Below the pieces are notes generated by a model. It saw only the letters and a program-made list of their open reading frames with translations, did not search any database and was not told the origin of the DNA. A program made the position numbers and the translations under genes. A stretch of DNA of 64,000 nucleotides from contig NC_088300.1 of NCBI RefSeq assembly GCF_032854445.1, positions 32,657,608-32,721,607 on the forward strand. The letters run 5' to 3'. Source of the stretch: Liolophura sinensis. Its lineage: Eukaryota > Mollusca > Polyplacophora > Chitonida > Chitonidae. Positions 1-11,378 of the stretch are shown one piece after another. The first letter of the stretch is position 1; each line of letters begins with the position of its first letter.

Positions 1-469
1 CCGTTTAAATATTCTATAGGCAAACTCCTATTAATTACCCAAGCAAGACGCAGCATTCTGAATTCTTCATGTGCTTATATCTTTTAGGAAGTTGAAGCCA
101 AGGCATAGCCTGGCGTCGTTGCATTCAAATGTCACCATGGAAGCCATAACCTTTTATCTAAACGGCGATACCACACAACGGAAACGTCAGAGACATGCGA
201 GAAGACTGTCCATACCACGGCAGGATGTAAAGATCAACCCACACAATACATAATTATATGCAAAAACAACATACATACACCAACAACAGTCCTGGGATAC
301 TTCAGTCACTCATGGTACATTGAATGGGTGCAGTATGAGACGGTAACCTTGGAGATATTCATCCAGCCAATATGCACGTGGAATGGAACGAATCTGCTGG
401 CATTTAAAACAAGACCAATGTGTATGACAACATAGAGACCTTCTGGATTCGAGGGTTTTCGATCTGAAA
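1..469. other. 5' flank of gene A, no gene seen
   Basis: Short unrelated ORFs only. The last 30 bases before the start codon resemble the 5' flank of gene B (shared GGA.TCGAG.-TTTT pattern before the ATG), so the proximal part is probably 5'UTR/promoter of gene A. An AT-rich CATTTAAAA at 401-409 could be a weak TATA element, but this is a guess. Confidence 0.4.
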
Positions 470-539
470 ATGTTAAAAGAAATGATAAGAGAAAGGTTAT
501 GGCCATTGTTGGTGGCTGCTAACATCTTAGTTGTTGAAG
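470..539 (+). CDS. Gene A exon 1, signal peptide
   Basis: Encodes MLKEMIRERLWPLLVAANIL followed by VVE, a short basic N-region and a hydrophobic core typical of a secretion signal. It ends in phase 1 at GAAG|GTAAGT. Gene B exon 1 has the same layout and the same Arg-Leu-Trp motif before the hydrophobic stretch, which is why this otherwise short ORF is accepted as real. Confidence 0.75.
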
Positions 540-3500
540 GTAAGTATTTCATGACCATTAACAAAACATAGCACATTGCCGTGTTCAGGTATTAAAATTA
601 AGTTAACAGAAACAAAGTTCAAAAACTTGAAACTGTAATTTTAGGAACCAGTCAAGAGGCTGTTTCAAAAATTAAAGTACCTATAGACAGAGTTCTTGAT
701 TTAATAAACATGCCAAGCATTTTAAATGATCCAGAGGTTAGCAATACGGTGCCGAATTATTCCAACATGCGAAGGATCCCGCGAATTTCTTACCAATATA
801 ATGAACCAATCGCTTCCAAGATATTTAATTATGCGAAAGCATAAAGATTTTGAGATGTCTGATTATACTTCTGGTCGGTACAGTTGTGACTGTGATTCGT
901 CAAACTGTACTTACCATCCTTACTTGTAAACATGTCAGTACTGGTAACCTCTAAACCTCTTTTAAAAAACACGAGTCCTTTCTCAAACAGAGAAGTATAA
1001 CCATGCATTCCCGTCATATTCATATATCACAACTTTACTGGATTCCAAATATGCATAAATTCCCATACAAAGCTCGCGGAGTCGAGAAACTATACTACCA
1101 ACCTTGTATCTACCGTCTTAACAAAGGCACTGCGAGAAGTACAGTCATTTTGGAAAAAGTACTGTTGTGGAATTGCCAAAACATTCTGGCGTGAACTGTG
1201 TGTAGTATAAGGAAATCTCTACTTGGGATATCTCCACTGTGTATACTACAATTTCTCACACAGATTTAATTGACAGCACTTCATTACTAATTTTATCGAC
1301 ATTTTAATAAAACTGATCTCCGCTGCATGAACGTCAAAGGCAACAGAGCCTTCTTCAGCTCTGCTACGCGCAAGGGATCCATGGGATGTTTCGTTGTTCA
1401 TCGAGTTGCTTGAATTTCTTTTTAATAACGTCTATGTGAAATTCGGGAAACCCATATATCAACAGTGTATTTCTGCGCAAGTTTTTTTGAGCGGGACCCA
1501 TAACTCACTCTTATGTTCTTCTTATCTGTATACACAATTCGAGCAATATTTCTCTGTTTTTGTCTTCTCCGTTTCTACATAAATTATCTCTTAGGGAGCT
1601 ATTTTGGGATGGAAAAGTTTCATTCGAAACGTAAATCTTGGTGTCAAAACAGCCATGAACCTAAGTGGACACTCCGGTTCAATAGTCGCAAGGCCAGTTC
1701 TGAAAACAACGTTCAACACAAACGAACTGGAAAAGTATATAGAGTAGTAATTAGGACGGATTCATGTAAAGAGATACAGTCTGCAGTCAGTTTTCATTGA
1801 AAATGTTTAAAGCGAACGAATTGAGTCAGTATACGAATTGCGTTGTTGATAATTCAAAACTGTATCTCAGTTGTGCTTTGGCTGCAACTGTCACTTTTAA
1901 AATATAGCATAAAAGTAACGATGAATATGAATACTGTCCCTATCCCCGAAAGGGCAAGGTGCCAGTGATTCTGGACATTCCGGCCAAGTTTACTTGCAGG
2001 AGAACTGTACTCATTACAAAAGGGTCCGTTTCAACTACGCAGGAAATTGACCCACTTTGGTGCAGCAGTGAGGTGTAATTTTTTCATGCAGAAATACAAG
2101 TAAAACTTTCTTGAATATGAATTACAAAGCAAAATCATTTCCACATACTTGGTGTCATGTAAGCTATAACGAAGTATCGTGTTGGTCCACGGAATCATAT
2201 TTTTATAAATGGACAAAAAAAAAAGGAAGAAAAGAAATTTGGAAGTTCAGAGGAATTCACCATATATTCACCGTAATATTTCTTGTCTTCTAACACATTG
2301 TTCGCATTGTTTGTCGTCATATTACGAAACAGCATTTTACTGTCTGTAGTGTACTGCATGGGGGTACAATCTAACATCATTTTAAAAGCGGGGTTCCTCT
2401 TCTAAACCCATACATCAAACTTGACAACTCAGGTATTATTGCTATAATCTTACCATGGAAAAGAGTGTATTGTAAAGTATACTTTTTCTCAATGACAGCG
2501 CGGTACAACATTTAACTAATGTGTGCTATTTATTTTATTTTAATTAAAAGGTTGAGCTTGCTTTAGTTTGATGTAACCTATTCATTTAAATCAACATATT
2601 TTTTTAAGAGAAAACAATATGCATTCTTTAAAGCGTTGTGTGGAATGTGATCACGAGTTCGATCCCTATAAGGAATGGATGGAATGAATGGACTAACTTA
2701 GGGGTTTAACGTTGTACTGAAAAATTTCTCAGTAATATGGCGATGAGGATTCATTAGATGCGTGTACATATACTTCGTCTTCTTGTGGCAGGGCGAGTAC
2801 TGGTTATATAGTATTCGTCTAATGAAAGCTCAACGCTGTTTTCTTCAGCTAACAGCATATCGTAAAATACCATTGAGAAAGGGGGCATCTGTTTATCAGT
2901 TTAGCTTTGTCATTAATGCCCATTTAAGACACTGTCATATATTCACGGTATAATTCGCAACACAAAACTTGTTTCAAATACCAACATTAGACGGAATAGG
3001 ATATTATCCTAGACATTTAACCGCATACAGTAGACAGATAGTTAGCAACAAATATTTTAGCGTAGCCTATTTCATCAGCTACACCTGCTACATATCAACT
3101 TCAACCGCAAATCGGGGAAGTCATTGAGTCATTTCGCAGCTGCAAGAGGTCCTTCACGAACTGGTCAGAGTGAAGACGCTTGATGGTATATCATAGCTCA
3201 CCAGTTTTTGGGCTAATAACGACTCTGACGTTGACTGAAATCGTCAAACAAGAAACACACACGATCTGAGGGGTGGTGGTGGCAGTTCTTTTCTGAATTT
3301 GTTTTGGAAATTGGGACTATTGACCTGGAACGTCGACAAGCATGCGACTGTCTGTTTCGACGCCTATATTCATGAATTGTTCCTGGCTGTGTCAACCCTA
3401 GACATAATTTTTGTTCATATATGGTATGTCTAGGTTTGGTCATACAAGCCATCGAATATGGTATGTCTGGGTTTGTTCATATAAGCCATCCTGTATGGTA

Positions 3501-6500
3501 TGTCTGGGTTTGTTCATACAAGCCATCATATATGGTATGTCTGGGTTTGTTCATACAAGACATGTGTGATCTACATCTGCTGTTTCTGAGTTTGCGAAAA
3601 TCAGATAAAATGGTTGACTATGTGGACATACCTCATCTCAATAATGAATGGAATTTTTTATCTTCAACTATTTACAGCATTTGACCCACCTGCCTGTGCA
3701 AACGCACTTAGACCATTAGAATTGTTAGTGTCTACCACCAAGAAGGATGTCGCTTGTTATGTTGTTTATGACCATGAAGCGACTTGGAGGGACGCTGCTG
3801 ATTTCTGCCAGGGAAAAGGAGGGTCCTTAGCACAACTGACTGGGAAAGACGAAGAAAAAGCTTTCTTCATGTTCATGTTCATGAAGGCATCTGCCTCTTG
3901 TGTCTGGGTAGGTCTCTCTGATCCGGAAAGCAAGGGGAAATGGCGATGGCAAGATGGTAAGTGTGTCTTTCATCAACACCCACACACAATACATGTAGTC
4001 ATAAACCATCTTAAGCTGACAGTGAAAGTGGAAATCGCCAAAGCAATTCTTATTTTACCTCAATAGTTATCTGTTCATATTTTCGTTTTCTTTGAACATT
4101 TCTGTTACACCATTTTGTCCCATAAATGTGACTCAAAACATGCATGGTATAAAGAGGATGGGAGAAATATCGTATTCCATCTTTCGTCAGCAATGTTGAG
4201 AGCCTTGCTTGATCGGCTGACGACAGTTCATTGATAAAAATCAGCCAATCAAATGCTACACCCGCGCCGAACTATTTTATTTTAGTACGTTACTATGTCG
4301 TCTGCAATGAGTGTAAACGTCTCATATGTTGACTGTAGGCCCCTATAGCCACAGATAATTTGGAAATTCATTTATCAGTTTCATCTCTAATTGTAACGTA
4401 AAAATGACGTTGCAGTCCAAGATTTTACATGTTTTACATGTCTGCTACGTTTACGCGCATTCCAGCCCACTTTTTCACACACATAGGCCTACACGCTACG
4501 CATGCACTCATGCCATTCCTCAAGGTCTTCCTTTGACATTCATGCTTGTATACTGAAAACAATTAGCGCTTAACTGTTACTCAGTTTTAATTATGTAGAT
4601 CATAAACAAATGCACCCAAATTTTGGTGAATATGGGCAGTTTTAAAGTTGAACTCTTTTGTGTGGCACACATGTAGATATATATTTCATCGGAAAGCGTT
4701 GAAAGGTAAGGGCGACAGGGTAGTTCATGGATATTAAGTAGCTTGCGCAGACAAGCTCCGCCTCCGGTTCTGTTAAGGGTCTTGAGTGTGACCAACATTT
4801 ATTCAGAAGATTTACCGTGACTTTCTATCCGTTAGTGCGATGCCATGGCTATCAATTTTATTCCCTCAACGGTTTCAAGTTATAAATCTCATTGGATTAT
4901 TAATCAGTTATTATATAATCGGAAATAATCTGCATGCTTGTCGGTTAAACTTGTAAATAGACCTACATTGCCGGGACTGATGGAAACATCGTGCGTTGTT
5001 TAGTCCGTAGTAAAAACAAACAAAACAAAAGTATATAAAAAGCAGCATAATGCGCCCATTAGGTTGGGAGGAAACTGGGAAACCCCCGGCCACCCTCAGG
5101 GTTTGAAAGTGTATACATTTATCAGCCTAGACTAGACATGTAGATTCCTGTCCTTAATTCTCTCTCTTTTATTATTATGTTTTTTTTTTGGTTACAAATA
5201 CTAAGGCATAGCTGGTCAACATCATTGATCAACATCATGTAAATTAACAATAATATTTTAAAACCATTTGAAGTGACCCAAAATAAGGCAAATTTTTAAA
5301 CTGTATACACCGGTACTGTAATTCTTCAGCCTTTATGCATGTTTGCATAACATAAAATTATGAACATAAGTCTCCATTTATTAATAGATTTAACTGGTAT
5401 GCAACATAAAATTGATCATACATGGGGTGTACATACCGGTATATAATGGGAGAATGACTGGCTATACGAAGGGTCCATCTCACAATAAAAATACACCGAT
5501 TTCTGCTGTAGTGCTGCAGTGCTTATTTGTACTAACTGTAGGTGTTCTGTGAACATACATGTACGTTCACTGAGAAGTGTGACATACATAAGTACATGTA
5601 AATGTATGAGGAAAGAATGAAGGCGCATATGGCTTTGCGCCACTTTGCTAATTAAAAGAGGGAAACGGTTCTTTTTTTTTTCAAGGTACATGTATGCAAA
5701 TGCCTTATATGTACATTATAACGCCAGATATATCTATTATAACAGTATCCATGAAGTGTACATGACTTATCATACCTACCAGAGATGTACATAAATGTAT
5801 TTATAATCAATTTAGACTACCTGGTTTGTACATATAGGCCCTTTTAATTTATAATGCCTAGGTCTACATATAGTATGTTCATTTCTTCGTATACAAGGTG
5901 TTTAATTGATGCCTCATATATAAGGCGTACATATAAACGGTTTATCATATCTGATCATTTATTTATCATACCTAGATGTAGCTATACAAATCTAATGGCA
6001 AATTGCATCAGAATAGCTATTTATTCATATGGGGGCCTCAGTGGTGGGGCCGTTAGCGTGCTAGCCCAGCACAATGGCCTAGGGCCTCTCATCAAAATGC
6101 GATCGCTATGAATACAGTCCAGCTCATGCTGGCTTCCTCCCTGGTCGTACGTGGTAAAGTCATCCAGCATCCTGCGGACGGTCGTGGATTTTCCCCGGGG
6201 CTAACCTGGTTTTCTCTTGCCATAATGCTGGTCGCCGTCACATAAGTGAAATATTCTTGAGTTGCCGAGAGACCTTCCAACGTACCGCTAGAGAGGTACA
6301 TGTTGTACCAGAATATTTAATAGTTCTGTAATCCAAAGTCACTGAATACTCATTATTACTAGATTTTCAAAATACAACTATGTTGGTACAGTTCATAAAC
6401 TTCATTAACAGACATGAACAGAGAACGCAAATATTTCTGTGAAAGGTGTCACCATGAATGCTGAAAGCTCTGGTATATGATATACACAAGACTGATCATT

Positions 6501-9500
6501 GCAAACTTTAACATATGCCTGGACAACTCCCGACTCTTCAAATACCAAACCATATATATTTATTTATTTATTTGATTCTTATTGGTGTGTGTACTAAATT
6601 CTATAGGTAAGAATATATGGGCTACTGGTGAAATGTGTGTATGCTATAGCTAGGAAGGTAAAGGCTACAGGGAGGGGTGTATATATATAATGCAGTAGAT
6701 AGAAAGGTAAGAGCTACAGGGAGGTGTGTGTCTATATGGTATAGGTAGGAAAGTAAGAGCTACAGGGAGGTGTGTGCCTATATGGTATAGATAGAAAGGT
6801 AAGAGCTACTGGGGGCTAAATATTGGAGGGTAAGAGCTACATATAGATAGGGAGGGAAAAACTACAGGGAGATGTATAGATATAATGCTATAGACAGGAA
6901 GGTAATAGCTACAGGGAGGTGTGTGTATATGTGGTATAAATAGGAAGGTATAAGATCTACAGGGTGTGTGTCTATATGGTATAGATAGGAAGGTATAAGA
7001 GTTACATAGAGGTATAGGTAGGGAGGTAAGAGTTGTAGGGAGGTATAGGTAGGGAGGTAAGAGCTACAGAGAGGCATAGGTAGGGAGGTAGGAGATACAA
7101 GGAGATATAGATAGGGAGATAAGAGCTACAGGGAGGTATAGGTAGGGAGGTAAGAGCTACAGGGAGGTATAGGTGGAAAGGCAAAAGCTACAGGGAGGTA
7201 TAAGGAAGGTAAGAGCTACAGAGAGGTATAGGTAGGAAGGTAAGAGCTACAGGGAGGTGTGTGTATATATATGGTATGGGTAGAAAGGCAAGAGCTACAA
7301 GGAGGTATACATGTAGTAAGAAGGTAAGAGGTGTAGATGATAATGATACACGTGTGGGAGGTCGTTGAAACCCTCGAAAAAGGTAATGAGTTACTTAAAT
7401 TGAGCTGATCGGTGTAATGTATTAGAGACATAGCCATCGTTATTTCCAATACATCTCCACAATGATGCCCAGCCTGAAAGCGCGAAAGACGCTTCAGGAC
7501 TGCTTACCACACAACACAAAGTAATTATTGATGGAAGCTAGCATCAGATTGGCACAATATAACAGTACATCACAAAATGCGTTGGAAATAGCTACAAACA
7601 TATGCAATCAACACCAGCGACATGGCATTAATTATCAGGATGATTCGTCGATTCGTACACTCCTGTTGAAGAGCTACAATGCAATCACTTGATACCACGC
7701 GTCACGGCATGAATATTAATGAACACCCTGTAGTCCTAACCTTTCGATGTTTACCATTTCATCGTGCGGTGAAATATTGCGCTTTGGTCTGAGGTCGAAT
7801 TACTGCCGTCACACCTAAAATTACTCCGCGCAGAAACCAGAGCCACAAGACAAAACAATCTCGTTGATTTAAGGCATACTTCCATACGTTCTCGATGTTC
7901 CATTAATGGGATAAGTAGAATCTCCAAACTCGTGACCCTGTGATATAAAATTTGTTACACCCGAGTCAAAAAATTCGGTTGTTTCTCAAAATTCTCAAAA
8001 CAAACAAAATTTTAGAACTCTCGTTTTATAAATTTGATATTACAGGGCCCCCCGCTGGAGATACCCTACTTATTACACTGTTTTTCTAATTCCAATGGTC
8101 ATCTAATTAAACTTCAATCAGAATCAGAATAGCTATCAAAACAGCTGATCTCTGGTATATAAGCACTACACAGACTTGTTTCATCAACAATCAAGGGAGA
8201 CAAAAACTTATTTGTTTGTTTGTTTGTCCTTACCCTTGGTAAGATGCCTGTTAGTAAAATGTCTTTTCCTAAACATGATAGGAACATTCATTTTCTAGGT
8301 ACTTTGATGGACACAAGCATGTTTTCGTCGGACCACCTTGGGCCTCCATCATCGTGTGCAAACCTTTGCCGTTATGGCTCGGAGTTTAACGGCATATATG
8401 AAATATCTCGTCAGTACTGCAGAGTGTACTTGAAATTTATATGCCAATATGGTAAGTACGTGTTACTGTGGGAAACTGTGTCTAAACTAACGTGAAAGGG
8501 TATGAAAAAAATCGACTTTGTACCATGTGTCGGTAGAAAAACTCACAGATTCACAGTAAAGTGTAACTTTACTGAACTATGCATTTAAATTGTCACTTGA
8601 AAATTGTATTTCATGAGGAGTTTAAAGTCGTATATTATTAGGGGCTTAAGGTTGTATATCATTAGAGGTTTAAGGTTATATATTACCAGAAGTTTAAGGT
8701 TGTATATCATCAGAGGTTTAAGGTTGTATATCATTAGAGGTTTAAGGTTATATATTATCAGAGGTTTAAGGTTGTATATCATCAGAGGATTAAGGTTGTG
8801 TGTAATGAGCGGTTTAATGTTGTATATCATTAGAGGTTTAAATTGTATATCATGAGAAGTTTAATGTTGCATATCATCAGGGGTTTAAGGTTGTATATAA
8901 TAATGGGTTTAAGGTTGTATATCATTGGGGGTTTAAGATTGTATATCATCAGATGTTTAAGGTTGTATATTATCAAAGGATTAAGGGTGTATATGATTAG
9001 AGGTTTAAGGTAATACATCATTAGGGGATCAAGCCATCCAGGCTTAAGTGTATCTAATAATTGCAATTAACGCTACGGCATTTGTTTTACCCAATGATGT
9101 AACAGTCATATTAGTCCCAGATTTTACCTATCTCTTCTTAATCCATGGTGCTCGCGTGCATGCAATTTGCTACAATTTATGTTTTACATGAACAGTTAGA
9201 AAGAAATCCTGGCTGAGGTAAACTGACACGAGCTTACGTGTGACCATTTTGCCAGATATCAGTGACGTAGCTGCTCTGGCTTCACTCTCCATGCTGTATG
9301 TCTTTAATTTTATTAACTGCAGTTCTGTCTATGTGATGGTTACATTGACTCCAATAAAATATTTGCAAAATGGTTCAAACTCGTTGTTTTACCCGAAAAA
9401 TCAAAAACGAGAATAACAAGACGAAAAAAAAATTGCACATTCATTTATATAGATCTACTGTCAAGTAATAAAAGCCCCTGTATACATGGACATATCTGTT

Positions 9501-11273
9501 TCTCTTGACTCACTTCGTACTGGTTGCGATCACGTGATTCGCCAAAACAGGTACTTCATGTCCCTGTTAGACATGCTAAATAATTACATTATTATTACAT
9601 GCTCTAAATAATTACTTTTCTGTTTAAATAAATCTTAGACGCCACCGGCGATGATGAAACAAGACTGGGGGATGAAACAACAAATGATGATACGACACTG
9701 AGGGATGAAGCGACAACTAATGATGACACGACACTCAGAGTTGACACGACATTAAATGATGACGCGACAACCGCTGGCGAGGGGACATACACAACAGCCG
9801 CCTCTAGTAGTTTACGCGGAGAGAAGAAAAGACGAGATGTCACCCAGCGTTCATCTAGATTTACGAAAACACACAGTGGTGAGTACCAACTGTACAAATT
9901 GTACTTTACCAAGCTATCATATTGGGGGCTTGTGTAATGGTCCGCTTTAGTGGCCTAATGGTAAGAGCGTCCGCCTCGAAGTGGGGTCATACCAAATACT
10001 TTAAAAATGGTGCCGTGAGATCATATACACATTTGATTGAATGAATAAATGATCATGGCTCACCTCCACATTATAATTTTTGAAAGTTATAGTATACGTG
10101 CGAACTATTTCAACTTTAAATGAGAGTAGATAGTAGTTTAGGTAACTCACCACCTACCAGCCCTTTGGTAAAAAATACTGAACTCCGCCCAATATCCAGC
10201 ATGCCGCTAGTTGATGAATAATTATATCGTCACTTAATGAGTTCTTGTCGTCGAAATCGAATATGGACTTTCAACATATCCATGTGTAGAGATTGTTTTG
10301 CCACGTGTCACTGACTAAAGGCAACTTTTGTAGTGATTACGACTGATTTAAGGGGACTGGTTAAAGAAACAGACTATGGTGTGAAAATTCAGAGTGGAAT
10401 AATTAAAATGGTGAATAATCACAGTATTCGTTAACTAAATTGGCGAACAGTTGGCACTCTAGTTTAACTTCTCTGACATCTACCCAACTGTTTAATCCTT
10501 AAATTCTTTACGGTTATATTGCTGTGTTTAAACAGCGTAGAGGCAACGTAAATCTGACTATGACTTAACCAATTTCTCCTTGATGAGTGGACTGTAGATG
10601 TAATGGTGTCACGTGAGGCTGTAGTCATACTTGATTGGACATCACCTGCTGAACACTTTCCTCAGAACCACCACAAACGGTGAGATTTCGTGCACGAGAG
10701 ACAAGAAATACTGAAAATATTATATAGTTACCACCTCTCGTGGTAAAAATCTCAATAAAGTTGCACGCTAATGGGAAATTTGTATCTCAGCCTAACTCGA
10801 TGCTCTCGTTTGGTCAATAATACGTAAAGCGCATACGTTCGCTTTACGCCACTGCCACCACCCGCAAAATTTGTACGGAAGTCTTGAAAAACGAGGGGCC
10901 GGTGGGGTCACGGTGATAAGGCAGGAAGTTATGTCAGAAAACACAGTGTCAGTCTGAACCTTTGTATCTATTAACACTTTATACACATGCATTCTCTGCA
11001 CATGGTGGCAGTGATGCATAGCAAATACCAGACTAATGATGAATTAATCCCGCTTTTCTCTTTTGTTTTGTAGAGAGCTATATACTTGGCCAGGCAGTTT
11101 TCCGATCTAATTCTTTTTCCGTAGTTATGTGCGCGAGGATTTGTCTAAATCCGGGACACAACTGTGCGATGTTCAACTATAACACGAAGACGAAGGAATG
11201 TAAGGGATTTATGCATAACGGACAAGTTGGTTTTGAAGAAAGGGAGAATTGGGATATCTGGTGCATTGCCTAG
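470..11273 (+). CDS. Gene A: secreted CTLD / Thr-Asp stalk / PAN-like protein (5 exons)
   Basis: Spliced gene with exons 470-539, 3678-3956, 8299-8451, 9639-9878 and 11074-11273 (TAG stop at 11271-11273). All junctions are GT/AG and all introns are phase 1. The CDS is 942 nt, 313 aa. Domain order: signal peptide (about 1-22), C-type lectin-like domain (about 30-167), Thr/Asp-rich stalk (168-247), and a Cys-rich PAN/Apple-like module (248-313). The product is probably a secreted or surface-associated recognition protein, since invertebrate CTLD proteins commonly bind glycans or microbes. However, the canonical EPN/QPD and WND sugar-binding motifs are not visible, so the ligand is unknown. Gene B is a tandem paralogue with identical exon phases, which strongly supports the model. 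The start at 470 rather than the in-frame ATG at 482 is chosen because it aligns with the gene B start. Splicing is inferred; no transcript was examined. Confidence 0.85.
1640..1815 (+). repeat. Dispersed repeat R1, copy 1
   Basis: Located in intron 1 of gene A. It is similar to 29225-29425 and, over a shorter stretch, to 45155-45235. Shared blocks include TCGCAAGGCCA.TTCTGAAAAC and a block around AGGACGGATTCATGTAAAGA. An open frame over it is not conserved in the other copies, so it reads as an interspersed non-coding element. Confidence 0.55.
2641..2760 (-). mobile_element. SINE fragment, (CACT)-tailed family
   Basis: The stretch 2697-2745 (GGGGTTTAACGTTGTACTGA, then AATTTCTCAGTAATATGGCG) matches the reverse complement of the conserved SINE 3' core also seen at 25690, 38655 and 53140. 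It is degraded and short. Confidence 0.5.
3418..3567 (+). repeat. 37-bp tandem repeat, 4 copies
   Basis: The motif ATGGTATGTCTGGGTTTGTT followed by CATACAAGCCATC recurs at 3421, 3458, 3495 and 3532 (period 37). It lies about 110 bp upstream of exon 2 of gene A, in intron 1. An ORF spans it, but its frame changes in each unit because 37 is not a multiple of 3. Confidence 0.9.
3678..3956 (+). CDS. Gene A exon 2, CTLD N-terminal half
   Basis: Acceptor TTTACAG|CATTT and donor GATG|GTAAGT, phase 1 to phase 1, 93 codons. It carries the CTLD hallmarks in order: first Cys pair region (ACYVVYDHEATWRDAADFCQ), GGSLAQLT, then WVGLSDPESKGKWRWQDG, the conserved W-x-G-L and W-x-W core. A Phe/Met-rich segment (FFMFMFMKA) sits where the second helix is expected. 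It matches gene B exon 2 in order and phase. Confidence 0.88.
3957..6030. other. Intron 2 of gene A, 5' part
   Basis: No gene or clear element seen. The stretch about 5400-5950 is unusually rich in TGTACAT/ATGTACAT words (low-complexity dyads) but has no regular period. Confidence 0.5.
6031..6266 (+). mobile_element. tRNA-derived SINE, (AATA)-tailed family, diverged
   Basis: Begins with GGGGGCCTCAGTGGTGGGGC (tRNA-like head), continues through a box-B-like region before CAGCTCATGCTGGCTTCC, then the GGTCGTGG...CCATAATGCTGG body, and ends with the core GTGAAATATTCTTGAG. It lacks the usual CAATCAAATAAATA tail. Confidence 0.8.
6645..7335 (+). repeat. Imperfect minisatellite, GGTAAGAGCTACAGGGAGG units
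   Basis: About 20 irregular units of roughly 24-45 bp sharing the core GGTAAGAGCTACAGGGAGG, interspersed with GTGTGTATATATGGTATAGG. Lies in intron 2 of gene A. ORFs on the minus strand (repeated SYLPTY) are by-products of the repeat. Confidence 0.88.
7336..8298. other. Intron 2 of gene A, 3' part
   Basis: No gene or repeat recognised apart from a short (TTTG)n run at about 8211-8226. Confidence 0.4.
8299..8451 (+). CDS. Gene A exon 3, CTLD C-terminal half
   Basis: Acceptor TTTTCTAG|GTACT and donor TATG|GTAAGT; 51 codons, phase 1 both sides. It encodes MDTSMFSSDHLGPPSSCANL, then GIYEISRQYC and FICQY, supplying the last conserved CTLD cysteines (SSC, QYC, FIC). The position where classical lectins have EPN or QPD reads DHLGPP, and the WND motif is replaced by an Ile/Ser-rich stretch, so canonical calcium-dependent sugar binding is unlikely. 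Same length as gene B exon 3. Confidence 0.88.
8617..9045 (+). repeat. 24-bp tandem repeat, about 17 copies
   Basis: Unit AGGTTTAAGGTTGTATATCA plus TCAG (24 bp, so 8 codons). Open frames on both strands (RLYIIRGL and KPLMIYNL) arise because the period is a multiple of three and the unit has no stop in those frames. Located in intron 3 of gene A. Confidence 0.9.
9120..9335 (-). mobile_element. Dispersed non-autonomous repeat R2, minus copy
   Basis: Its reverse complement matches 21485-21620 (AAAGACATACAG, GAGTGAA.CCAGAG.AGC, GTTTACCTCAGC). Related copies lie at 21050-21200 and 61995-62130. No coding capacity. Confidence 0.55.
9639..9878 (+). CDS. Gene A exon 4, Thr/Asp-rich stalk
   Basis: Acceptor AATCTTAG|ACGCC and donor AGTG|GTGAGT; 80 codons, phase 1 both sides. 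It encodes imperfect 9-10-residue repeats such as NDDTTLRDEATT and NDDTTLRVDTT, then a basic patch GEKKRRD followed by VTQRSSRFTKT. High Thr content suggests an O-glycosylated acidic spacer. The basic patch is a possible proprotein-convertase site, shared in position with gene B. The repeated DNA units probably expanded by slippage. Confidence 0.82.
9879..11073. other. Intron 4 of gene A
   Basis: No repeat or gene recognised. Ends with the pyrimidine tract and acceptor TTTTGTTTTGTAG. Confidence 0.6.
11074..11273 (+). CDS. Gene A exon 5, PAN/Apple-like C-terminus
   Basis: Terminal exon with 66 sense codons and TAG. It carries LGQAVF, then a Cys pattern C267-x3-C271-x6-C278-x11-C290 (MCARIC, HNCAMFNYNTKTKEC) typical of PAN/Apple modules, and ends ENWDIWCIA. 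An extra Cys (C311) near the terminus is absent in gene B. The PAN assignment rests on the Cys spacing and the FNYN segment; the module is short (about 65 aa), so it could be a truncated or divergent version. Confidence 0.8.
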
Positions 11274-11372
11274 ATGATTCCGTTACATAATGGACTACAT
11301 GAAACGGATTAGTGGTATACCATAGCCGTTGTACAATGGCTTCTCACGTGTTTATGATACAAACCTCTACTT

Positions 11373-11378
11373 ATTAAA
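11373..11378 (+). promoter_or_regulatory. Candidate polyadenylation signal ATTAAA of gene A
   Basis: The common variant ATTAAA lies 100 bp after the stop, exactly at the left edge of the 21-bp minisatellite. If used, cleavage would fall inside the first repeat units. Confidence 0.35.

Noticed and set aside
3421-3684. ORF MVCLGLVIQAIEYGMSGFVH as a 5' extension of gene A exon 2
   Set aside because: It spans the 37-bp repeat and lacks a signal peptide. Exon 2 has a clear acceptor at 3677/3678 in the same phase as gene B.
8585-9066. ORFs with IIRGLRLY or KPLMIYNL repeats
   Set aside because: They coincide with the 24-bp intronic tandem repeat on both strands.
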